Translations under genes and position numbers: made by a program | NCBI GenBank assembly: GCA_029250685.1 | Contig: JAQXEU010000037.1 | Coordinates: 1 to 64,000 of the forward strand | DNA from: Polaribacter sp. | Lineage (GTDB): Bacteria > Bacteroidota > Bacteroidia > Flavobacteriales > Flavobacteriaceae | Direction of reading: 5' to 3' | DNA length: 64,000 bases | In this document: one piece after another, positions 56,955 to 64,000 of the stretch | How positions within the stretch are numbered: position 1 is the first letter of the stretch | Layout: the number at the start of each line of letters is the position of its first letter | Notes under the pieces: model-generated | Told to the model about the DNA's origin: nothing | The model's input: the letters and a program-made list of their open reading frames with translations, nothing else | Database searches by the model: none

Positions 56955-57461
56955 TTACCATTTTGCAACTGAAGCGTTAAAAATATCTTGCGATATTCTA
57001 TCAATAATTTCTTTAAAAGCAGTTTCTAAAGTTCCTCCAGTTAATTGTGAATTTGCTGGGTAATCATAATAAAAAGAGAACGGTTTTTCAAAATTATCTT
57101 TTTCAATAAATTTATTATAATATCTAACATTTATAGTAATCGTTAGTCTGTTTTGTGCTGCAGTTTGTTGCGCAGTTGCACTCATTGGCGCAATTCTGTA
57201 ACCTGTAATTTCGCCTTCAAAACGTAAATCTCCACTAGTATTTACCAATTCTAAATTAGTTTGTCTTAAAAATAAATCTCTAAAATCTTGTGTAAATGTT
57301 TGACTTAATGATGGCTCAACTAACGGTGCATTATTTCTAAAAAAATCTATTTGTAAAGTTTTTGCTTTACCAGTGTCTCCACCTGTAAAAGAATAAACGC
57401 CACAAGAAATAATGAATAAAGAACTAAAAAAGAAAGCAGCGATGTAAATAATTTTTTTCAT
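56955..57461 (-). CDS. lptE: LptE-family LPS-assembly lipoprotein
   Basis: Plug and chaperone partner of the LPS translocon LptD. 168 residues from the ATG at 57461, which gives a lipoprotein signal (LFIISC, Cys20). YSFTGGDTGKAKTLQIDFFRNNAPLV and the middle LRFEGEITGYRIAPMSATA agree with the Bacteroidota LptE. LptD is not in the window. 7 bases before the TPR-like gene; 30 after the regulator gene. Confidence 0.88.
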   Translation of the reverse strand: MKKIIYIAAFFFSSLFIISCGVYSFTGGDTGKAKTLQIDFFRNNAPLVEPSLSQTFTQDFRDLFLRQTNLELVNTSGDLRFEGEITGYRIAPMSATAQQTAAQNRLTITINVRYYNKFIEKDNFEKPFSFYYDYPANSQLTGGTLETAFKEIIDRISQDIFNASVAKW

Positions 57462-57491
57462 AAGAATTCCAAATATAGACAAAAGAATGTT

Positions 57492-58721
57492 TTACAAATC
57501 GTATTGTTTAATTTTTCGATATAATGTGCGTTCAGAAATACCTAGTTCTTTAGCAGCCAATTTTCGTTTGTTGTTATTTTTTTCTAATGATTTTTTAATC
57601 ATTTCAACTTCTTTGTCCTGTAATGATAATGATTCGTCTTCTTCAATTGGTTCAATATAATCGTATGTATTTTGATTTTCAGAAGAACTCGTTTTAGGTA
57701 TTTGAACCACTTCTACATTACCAGAACTTGAATGTTGTTCCTTGTATATTTTTTCTAATAGTTTGTGATTTTCTTCTTGTAAATCATCAATATCGTCATT
57801 CTTTAAAATATCAAGCGTTAACTTCTTTAAGTCGTTGATATCATTACGCATATCAAACAATATTTTATACATTATATCCCGTTCGTTAGCAAAGTCCGAA
57901 TTTGAATTGCTTCCAATAACCGCAGGTAAGTTACCTTGATTATTTGGTAAATATTGCATTATTTTTTCTCCAGAAATCAATCTGTTTTCTTCTACTACAG
58001 AAACCTGTTCTGCAATATTTCTTAACTGACGTATGTTTCCAGGAAAACGGTAATTTACTAATAAATTAACAGCATTATCTTCCAATCTAATTGTTGGCAT
58101 TCCGTATTTCTGAGCAAAATCTGAAGCAAACTTTCTAAATAATAGATGAATGTCTTCTTTTCGTTCTCTTAACGGTGGAAGCGAAATTTCAATAGTGCTT
58201 AATCTATAATATAAATCTTCTCTAAATTTTCCTTTCTGAATGGCATTTTCCATTTGTAAGTTGGTTGCAGCAACAATTCTAACATTTGTTTTTTGAACTT
58301 TTGATGAACCGACTTTTATAAACTCGCCGTTTTCTAAAACACGTAATAATCGCACTTGAGTTGTTAGTGGTAGTTCGCCTACTTCATCTAAAAAAATAGT
58401 CCCACCATCAGCAACTTCAAAATAACCTTTTCTGTCTTGTGTTGCTCCTGTAAATGAACCTTTTTCGTGACCAAATAATTCACTATCAATAGTTCCTTCA
58501 GGAATTGCTCCACAATTTACAGCAATATATTTAGCGTGTTTTCTGTGTGATAATTGATGAATTATTTTAGGGATACTTTCTTTTCCAACACCACTTTCTC
58601 CAGTTACCAATACAGAAATATCTGTTGGTGCAACTCGCACAGCTTTTTCTAAAGCTCTGTTTAAGTGAATGTCGTTCCCAATAATTCCGAAACGTTGTTT
58701 TACTACTTGTGGGTTTTCCAT
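57492..58721 (-). CDS. Sigma-54-interaction-domain transcription regulator
   Basis: 409 residues. AAA+ activator domain (about 12-245) with Walker A GESGVGKE (41-48), the GAFTGA-type loop as GSFTGA (88-93), Walker B GGTIFLDEVGEL, and R-finger/sensor FREDLYYRLSTIEISLPPLRER. A linker with coiled coil (about 285-325) and a Fis-type helix-turn-helix (about 368-405; AAKELGISERTLYRKI) follow. There is no N-terminal receiver or sensor domain. Ala-to-Ser in the sigma-54 contact loop is tolerated in some regulators. Between miaB (5 bases) and lptE; targets unknown. Confidence 0.92.
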   Translation of the reverse strand: MENPQVVKQRFGIIGNDIHLNRALEKAVRVAPTDISVLVTGESGVGKESIPKIIHQLSHRKHAKYIAVNCGAIPEGTIDSELFGHEKGSFTGATQDRKGYFEVADGGTIFLDEVGELPLTTQVRLLRVLENGEFIKVGSSKVQKTNVRIVAATNLQMENAIQKGKFREDLYYRLSTIEISLPPLRERKEDIHLLFRKFASDFAQKYGMPTIRLEDNAVNLLVNYRFPGNIRQLRNIAEQVSVVEENRLISGEKIMQYLPNNQGNLPAVIGSNSNSDFANERDIMYKILFDMRNDINDLKKLTLDILKNDDIDDLQEENHKLLEKIYKEQHSSSGNVEVVQIPKTSSSENQNTYDYIEPIEEDESLSLQDKEVEMIKKSLEKNNNKRKLAAKELGISERTLYRKIKQYDL

Positions 58722-58726
58722 ATCAA

Positions 58727-60181
58727 TTAGTTATTATCAGAATAATCAACTGCAGTTCCGATTAGAGTTGCTGACGTGCAATCTTCTACTTTTACATTTA
58801 CAAAATCGCCAACTTTATAATGCTCTTTTGGAAAAACAATGACCATATTTTGTGTGTTCCTTGCTTTCCAATGTAAGTCAGATTTCTTTGATTCTCCTTC
58901 AATTAAAAACTCTTCAGTTCTACCTAAATGTTGTTCTGTTCTGTATAAACTATGTTCTCTTTGTAATGCAATAACTTCCGCTAATCTCCTTTTTTTAATA
59001 ACATCTGGAACGTCATCTTCCATTTTTTTAGCAGCTAATGTTCCTGGTCTTTCAGAATATGCAAACATATATCCGTAATCATATTTTACATATTTCATCA
59101 AGCTTAATGTATCTTGATGGTCTTCTTCTGTTTCTCCACAAAAACCAATAATCAGATCTTGTGATAATGACATCTCTGGAACAATTTTTAAAATATTATC
59201 AACCAACGTGATGTATTCTTCGCGAGTATGTTGTCTGTTCATGGCTTTTAGTATTTTTGTACTTCCACTTTGAACAGGTAAATGCACGTATTTACATACA
59301 TTTTTATGTTTTGCGATTACGTGAATTACGTCTAAACTCATATCCTGTGGATTAGAGGTAGAAAATCTAAAACGTGTTTTTGGAAAACGCGTTGCAGCCA
59401 TGTCTAATAACTCAGCAAAATCTACAGCAGTAGCTTGCGCCATTTCTGTTGCTTTTTTAAAGTCTTTTTTTAATCCACCACCAAACCATAAATAACTATC
59501 TACGTTTTGACCAAGCAATGTAATTTCTTTGTAATTTTGATCTACCATAGATTGAATTTCCTCCAAAATGCTTTGCGGATCACGACTTCTTTCTCTTCCT
59601 CTTGTAAACGGAACAACACAGAACGTACACATATTGTCGCAGCCTCTTGTTATTGAAACAAAAGCAGAAACTCCGTTGTTGTTTAAACGAACAGGAGAGA
59701 CGTCTCCGTAGGTTTCATCTTTTGATAAAATTACGTTTACAGCATCACGTCCAGCATCAATTTCTTCTAATAAATTAGGTAAATCTCTGTAAGCATCTGG
59801 TCCAACAACTAAATCGACAATTTTTTCTTCTTCTAAAAATTTTTCTTTTAATCGTTCTGCCATGCAACCTAATACTCCAACTTTCATTTTAGGATTTATC
59901 TTTTTCACAGCATTGTATTTCTCTAAACGTTTTCTAACAGTTAATTCTGCTTTTTCACGTATAGAGCAAGTATTAACCAATACTAAATCAGCGTCTTCTA
60001 AGTTTTGAGTGGTGTTAAACCCTTGTTCAGCAAGTATTGAAGCGACAATCTCACTATCGTTCATATTCATTTGACAACCGTAACTTTCTATAAAAAGTTT
60101 TTTTGTATTTTTAGGATTGTTCTCTTTTACAAGTGCTTTTCCTTGTAAATTATCATCTATAACCTTCTCTATCTGTTCCAT
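58727..60181 (-). CDS. miaB: tRNA-2-methylthio-N6-dimethylallyladenosine synthase
   Basis: Radical SAM methylthiotransferase acting on i6A37 in tRNA. 484 residues from the ATG at 60181 (MEQIEKVID); in-frame ATGs just upstream are possible. UPF0004 domain with SYGCQMNMNDSE, CSIREKAE and GCMAERLK, then the CxxxCxxC cluster in RGCDNMCTFCVVPFTRGRERSR, and a C-terminal TRAM domain. The intact MiaB contrasts with the broken mtaB of the left edge, its paralogue for t6A. Confidence 0.96.
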   Translation of the reverse strand: MEQIEKVIDDNLQGKALVKENNPKNTKKLFIESYGCQMNMNDSEIVASILAEQGFNTTQNLEDADLVLVNTCSIREKAELTVRKRLEKYNAVKKINPKMKVGVLGCMAERLKEKFLEEEKIVDLVVGPDAYRDLPNLLEEIDAGRDAVNVILSKDETYGDVSPVRLNNNGVSAFVSITRGCDNMCTFCVVPFTRGRERSRDPQSILEEIQSMVDQNYKEITLLGQNVDSYLWFGGGLKKDFKKATEMAQATAVDFAELLDMAATRFPKTRFRFSTSNPQDMSLDVIHVIAKHKNVCKYVHLPVQSGSTKILKAMNRQHTREEYITLVDNILKIVPEMSLSQDLIIGFCGETEEDHQDTLSLMKYVKYDYGYMFAYSERPGTLAAKKMEDDVPDVIKKRRLAEVIALQREHSLYRTEQHLGRTEEFLIEGESKKSDLHWKARNTQNMVIVFPKEHYKVGDFVNVKVEDCTSATLIGTAVDYSDNN

Positions 60182-60295
60182 ATTCATATTCAAAATGAAG
60201 GGCAAATATACAACCAAAATCTATATTTTGTGACAAATTGGCAGAAATTTAACGAGGAGAAAACAACTTAAATACATCAAAAATGGGTTGAAAAA

Positions 60296-60325
60296 TTTGA
60301 TATAAAAAAAAACTTCCTACTTTTG
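60296..60325 (+). promoter_or_regulatory. Promoter of topA
   Basis: TTTG at 60296-60299, 18-base spacer, TACTTTTG at 60318-60325. The topA ATG is 57 bases downstream. Confidence 0.75.
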
Positions 60326-60381
60326 CAATCCGAAATTACCTATTATATAATAAGGAGTAATTATTTCAAACGAGAAGATTT

Positions 60382-62865
60382 ATGGCAAAGAATTTAGTAA
60401 TAGTAGAGTCACCAGCAAAAGCAAAAACGATAGAGAAATTTCTAGGAAAAGATTTTCAAGTAGAATCTAGTTTTGGACATATTGCTGATTTACCATCCAA
60501 AGAATTAGGTATAAATGTAGACGGCGATTTTATGCCAGAGTACATTGTTTCAGATGATAAAAAAGCAGTTGTAAAGAAATTAAAATCATTAGCTAAAAAA
60601 GCAGATACTGTTTGGTTAGCAAGTGATGAAGATCGAGAAGGAGAAGCTATTGCATGGCATTTAAAAGAGCAATTAAAGTTGACTGATGACAATACAAAAC
60701 GTATCGTTTTTCATGAGATTACTAAAAAAGCAATCTTAAAAGCAGTAGAAAATCCAAGAGATATCAATTACGATATGGTAAATGCGCAACAAGCGCGTAG
60801 GGTTTTAGATAGGTTAGTTGGTTACGAATTATCTCCGATTCTTTGGAGAAAAGTAAAAGGAGGTTTATCAGCTGGTAGAGTTCAATCTGTTGCAGTTCGT
60901 TTAATTGTAGAAAGAGAACGTAGTATTCAAGAATTTAAAACAGCAGTAAGTTATAAGGTTGTTGCGCAGTTTTCTAATACAGACGGAAAAACATTTAAAG
61001 CAGCAATTCCAAAGAGTTTTGAAACTAGAGGAGATGCAGAAGCATTTTTAAAGTCATCTGCAACGGCAGATTTTTCAATTGCAGATTTAACAAAAAAACC
61101 AGCAAAGAAATCTCCAGCTGCACCATTTACAACTTCAACTTTACAGCAAGAAGCGTCAAGAAAATTAGGTTATCCAGTTGGGAAGACAATGCAGGTTGCA
61201 CAACGTTTGTATGAAGCTGGTTTGATAACATATATGAGAACTGATAGTTTAAACCTATCTGAAGATGCAAGAACGGCTGCTGCTGAAGCTATTACTGAGA
61301 GCTACGGTACCGAATATAGCAACCCAAGAGTTTTTAAGACAAAAAATAAAGGCGCGCAAGAAGCGCATGAGGCGATTCGTCCAACAGATATGAAATTACA
61401 TTCTGTGGATGTTGAATATGATCAAAATAGATTGTATGATTTAATTTGGAAAAGAACGGTTGCCTCTCAAATGAGCGATGCTCAATTAGAACGTACAAAC
61501 GTAAAAATAGAAAATTCTAAAAATGATAAAACCTTTACTGCAAATGGAGAGATGATAAAATTCGACGGATTTTTAAAAGTATATTTAGAAGGAGTTGATA
61601 ATGATGAAGAAGAACAAGCAGGAATGTTGCCAAATTTGAAAGTTGGTGAAACATTGTCTTACGAATTTATAACAGCAACAGAGCGTTTTACAAGTCCGCC
61701 ATACAGATTTACGGAAGCTTCTTTAGTCAAACAATTAGAAGAATTAGGGATTGGAAGACCATCAACCTATGCGCCTACAATTTCTACGGTTCAGAGAAGA
61801 GGTTATGTTGAAAAAGGAGAAACGGAAGGTTTAGAAAGAGCTTACGAACAATTTACCTTAAAAGCTGGAACTGTTTCAAGTAATTCATTATCTGAAAAAA
61901 CAGGTTCTGATAAAGGGAAGTTAATTCCGACTGATATTGGAAACATCGTAACTGACTTTTTAGTTGCGAACTTTTCAAATATTTTAGATTTCGGATTTAC
62001 GGCAAAAGTAGAATCGTCTTTTGATGATATATCAGAAGGAACTGAAGATTGGATTGAAATGATTAAAGGTTTCTATAATGAGTTTCATCCAACAGTAACT
62101 TTTGTTTCTGAAAATGCCGAAAGAGAAAGCGGAGAACGTATTTTAGGAAATCACCCAGAATCAGGAAAAACGGTTTTAGTCCGTCTAGGTAAATTTGGAG
62201 CGATGGCACAAATTGGAGATAGAGATGATGATGATAAACAATTTGCTAGTTTGCTAAAAGAGCAAAACTTAGGAACCATAACTTTAGAAGAAGCGTTAGA
62301 TTTATTTTTGTTACCAAAAAATTTAGGAACATATGAAGCTGAAGAAGTGGTAGTTTCTAACGGTAGATTTGGTCCTTATATTAAGTTTGGAACCATGTAT
62401 GTTTCCTTAGATAGAGGAGAAAATCCGATGGAGGTTGATTTAGAAAGAGCGACTGAATTAATTGTTGCAAAACAAGAAGCAGATGCACCAATTGCTGAAT
62501 ATGAAAACTTACCAGTTCAAAAAGGAGTTGGAAGATTTGGTCCATTTATCAAATGGAATTCAATGTTTATCAACGTAAATAAAAAGTACGATTATGATAA
62601 TTTAACATATGATAATATTGTTGAATTAATTGAAGACAAGAAGCGTAAAGAGATCGAAAAAGTGATTCATAATTGGGAAGAAGCAGGAATTAGAGTTGAA
62701 AAAGCTCGTTGGGGAAGGTTTAATATTTTAAAAGGAAAAATTAAAATTGAAATGCCTAAAACTACAAATGCTAAAGAATTAACTTTAGAAGAAGTAGAGC
62801 AAATTATTGCAGCAAAAGCACCAAAGAAAAAAACTACTAGAAAAAAAACTACTAAAAAGAAATAG
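60382..62865 (+). CDS. topA: DNA topoisomerase I, cysteine-free
   Basis: Relaxes negative supercoils by transient single-strand cleavage. 827 residues: TOPRIM (about 1-115; VIVESPAKAKTIEKFLG, ASDEDREGEAIAWHL), catalytic core with the active tyrosine Tyr294 (GLITYMRTDS), IRPT and GIGRPSTYA motifs, then repeated C-terminal modules of the type GRFGPYIKFG and GRFGPFIKWN (about 670-770) and a Lys-rich tail. I see no cysteine anywhere, so the C-terminal zinc ribbons found in E. coli TopA are absent and replaced by these aromatic/basic modules. Next gene follows after 41 bases. Confidence 0.96.
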   Translation: MAKNLVIVESPAKAKTIEKFLGKDFQVESSFGHIADLPSKELGINVDGDFMPEYIVSDDKKAVVKKLKSLAKKADTVWLASDEDREGEAIAWHLKEQLKLTDDNTKRIVFHEITKKAILKAVENPRDINYDMVNAQQARRVLDRLVGYELSPILWRKVKGGLSAGRVQSVAVRLIVERERSIQEFKTAVSYKVVAQFSNTDGKTFKAAIPKSFETRGDAEAFLKSSATADFSIADLTKKPAKKSPAAPFTTSTLQQEASRKLGYPVGKTMQVAQRLYEAGLITYMRTDSLNLSEDARTAAAEAITESYGTEYSNPRVFKTKNKGAQEAHEAIRPTDMKLHSVDVEYDQNRLYDLIWKRTVASQMSDAQLERTNVKIENSKNDKTFTANGEMIKFDGFLKVYLEGVDNDEEEQAGMLPNLKVGETLSYEFITATERFTSPPYRFTEASLVKQLEELGIGRPSTYAPTISTVQRRGYVEKGETEGLERAYEQFTLKAGTVSSNSLSEKTGSDKGKLIPTDIGNIVTDFLVANFSNILDFGFTAKVESSFDDISEGTEDWIEMIKGFYNEFHPTVTFVSENAERESGERILGNHPESGKTVLVRLGKFGAMAQIGDRDDDDKQFASLLKEQNLGTITLEEALDLFLLPKNLGTYEAEEVVVSNGRFGPYIKFGTMYVSLDRGENPMEVDLERATELIVAKQEADAPIAEYENLPVQKGVGRFGPFIKWNSMFINVNKKYDYDNLTYDNIVELIEDKKRKEIEKVIHNWEEAGIRVEKARWGRFNILKGKIKIEMPKTTNAKELTLEEVEQIIAAKAPKKKTTRKKTTKKK

Positions 62866-62906
62866 CAATTAGTTATATTGCGTTCGTATAAGCGATAAAT
62901 AAGTAC

Positions 62907-64000
62907 ATGAATTTCGATTTTTTAACCCCTATAAAAGATACGATCATTGCTCACTCAATGCTCCATTCTGCTCAAAGTTTCGGTAGGAATATTGCAGTAC
63001 ATTCTACGCAAAATGGTTTCCCTGAATTAGAAAATGTTCAAATTGCAATTTTTGGTGTTTTAGAAGATCGAAACGCTGAAGATAATTTAGGTTGTGGAGA
63101 AGATTTGCAGGCTATTCGTAAACACTTGTATCAATTGTTTCCAGGAAATTGGCACACAAATATTGCCGATTTAGGAAATATCATTAAAGGAAACTCTGTA
63201 GAAGACACTTATTTTGCAGTAACTATTTTAACAACATATTTATTAAAAAATAACATCATTCCAGTAATTATTGGAGGTAGTCAGGATATTACATATGCAA
63301 ATTATAGAGGTTATGATGCCCTTGAACAAACGGTAAATTTGGTTTCTGTTGATAGTAAATTTGATATTGGTTCTACAGAAGACGAACTAAATTCGCGCTC
63401 TTATTTGAGTAAAATAGTAATGAACGAGCCTAATAATTTGTTTAACTTTAGTAACATTGGTTATCAAACATATTATAATTCTCAAGAAGAATTAGATCTA
63501 TTAAATAGCTTGTTTTTTGATGCATATCGACTAGGAGAAGTAAAAGATTTAACGAAAGTTGAACCGATTATGAGAGATGCTGATGTTGTAAGTATTGATA
63601 TTGGTGCAATTCGTCAAAGTGAAGCACCAGCAAATAATAATTGTTCTCCAAACGGATTTTATGGAGAAGAGATTTGTGCAATTTCTCGTTACGCCGGAAT
63701 TAGTGATAAAGTAACCTCATTTGGGATTTACGAATACAATTCGAAGTTTGATAATAACAATCAAACTGCGCATTTGATTTCACAAATGATTTGGTATTTT
63801 ATTGAAGGCGTGAATTATAGAGCGAAAGATTACCCTTTTAGTACAAAAGAATCGTATCAGAAATTTATTGTTTTAGTTGAGAGTGACGATCCAATTAATT
63901 TTTACAAAAGTGATAAAAGCGGAAGATGGTGGATGGAGATAAATATCATAACAAATAATAAATACAAAAGACATGCGTTAATACCATGTACATATCAAGA
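62907..64000 (+). CDS. Arginase-fold protein (formimidoylglutamase-like), 3' partial, metal ligands lost
   Basis: The frame from the ATG at 62907 stays open to the window edge (364 codons). The ureohydrolase fold is recognisable (IIPVIIGGSQDITY, NLVSVDSKFDIG, ADVVSIDIGAI, PNGFYGEEICAISRYAG). The usual Mn ligands are altered: GGGHD becomes GGSQD, DAHxD becomes DSKFD, and SxDxD becomes SIDIG. With these His and Asp residues gone, classical arginase activity is unlikely. Next to topA in Flavobacteriia, as I recall, and just upstream of gldKLMN. Truncated by the window. Confidence 0.82.
   Translation, partial: MNFDFLTPIKDTIIAHSMLHSAQSFGRNIAVHSTQNGFPELENVQIAIFGVLEDRNAEDNLGCGEDLQAIRKHLYQLFPGNWHTNIADLGNIIKGNSVEDTYFAVTILTTYLLKNNIIPVIIGGSQDITYANYRGYDALEQTVNLVSVDSKFDIGSTEDELNSRSYLSKIVMNEPNNLFNFSNIGYQTYYNSQEELDLLNSLFFDAYRLGEVKDLTKVEPIMRDADVVSIDIGAIRQSEAPANNNCSPNGFYGEEICAISRYAGISDKVTSFGIYEYNSKFDNNNQTAHLISQMIWYFIEGVNYRAKDYPFSTKESYQKFIVLVESDDPINFYKSDKSGRWWMEINIITNNKYKRHALIPCTYQ

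Overview
This window looks like a chromosomal segment of a low-GC marine-type member of the Flavobacteriaceae (Bacteroidota), plausibly near Polaribacter or Tenacibaculum; the genus is a guess. The evidence is the gene set: gliding lipoproteins GldB and GldC, the type IX secretion proteins PorT and a PorP/SprF homologue, exosortase F, the lipoprotein TamL, a folK-deoxynucleoside kinase fusion, zinc-less DnaG and AccD, promoters of the TTG-N17-20-TAnnTTTG type, and little sign of Shine-Dalgarno sequences. Most of the window is conserved core genome. Accessory DNA is limited to an IS3-family element at the left edge.

Layout. 1-1.7 kb: right part of an IS3-family element that appears to have interrupted mtaB, whose 3' fragment follows directly. 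1.7-3.9 kb: an M28 peptidase lipoprotein and a PorP/SprF-like protein. 3.9-11.7 kb (minus): an outer-membrane biogenesis and housekeeping run: CBS protein, nadK, a DUF6089 barrel, uppS, bamA, two Skp/OmpH chaperones, murI. 11.8-20.2 kb (plus): pdxJ, hydrolase, DUF5519 lipoprotein, a frameshifted small lipoprotein on the other strand, holin-like membrane protein, tig, clpP, clpX, dnaG. 20.4-23.3 kb: nadE, then gldB-gldC and an unknown lipoprotein. 23.4-31 kb (minus): an OmpA/TSP3 protein with no signal peptide, folK-dNK, pnp, rpsO, accD, fbaA. 31-39.2 kb: tamL, a TrmH-type methyltransferase (plus), porT, ubiE, a double-headed NFU protein, an OmpP1/FadL porin, and an Asn/Tyr/Ser/Arg-rich lipoprotein. 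39.3-41.3 kb (plus): proS, tRNA-Glu(TTC), rpsT.

41.3-48.5 kb (minus): the cell-shape operon mreB-mreC-mreD-pbp2-rodA with overlapping genes, and purH upstream. 48.5-53.7 kb: a 45-codon small ORF and a GAF/fRMsr-like gene on minus; then on plus the exosortase F pair and a metal-handling cluster (HYC_CC_PP protein, TonB-dependent receptor, HMA protein, heavy-metal-binding lipoprotein). 53.7-60.2 kb (minus): groL, groS, secG, a TPR-like protein, lptE, a sigma-54-type regulator, miaB. 60.4-64 kb (plus): topA and an arginase-fold protein running off the edge.

Recurring theme: envelope assembly and export. BamA, Skp, TamL, LptE, SecG, PorT and the PorP-like protein serve the outer membrane; MreBCD, PBP2, RodA, MurI and UppS serve the wall; GldB, GldC and XrtF are lineage-specific surface functions. 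The points most worth a second look are the IS/mtaB junction, the signal-less OmpA gene overlapping folK-dNK, loss of zinc ligands in DnaG and AccD alongside a TopA with no cysteine, an arginase-fold protein lacking the usual metal ligands, the XrtF operon with two stacked promoter candidates, and a frameshifted small lipoprotein. No CRISPR array, prophage, restriction system or rRNA operon was seen.
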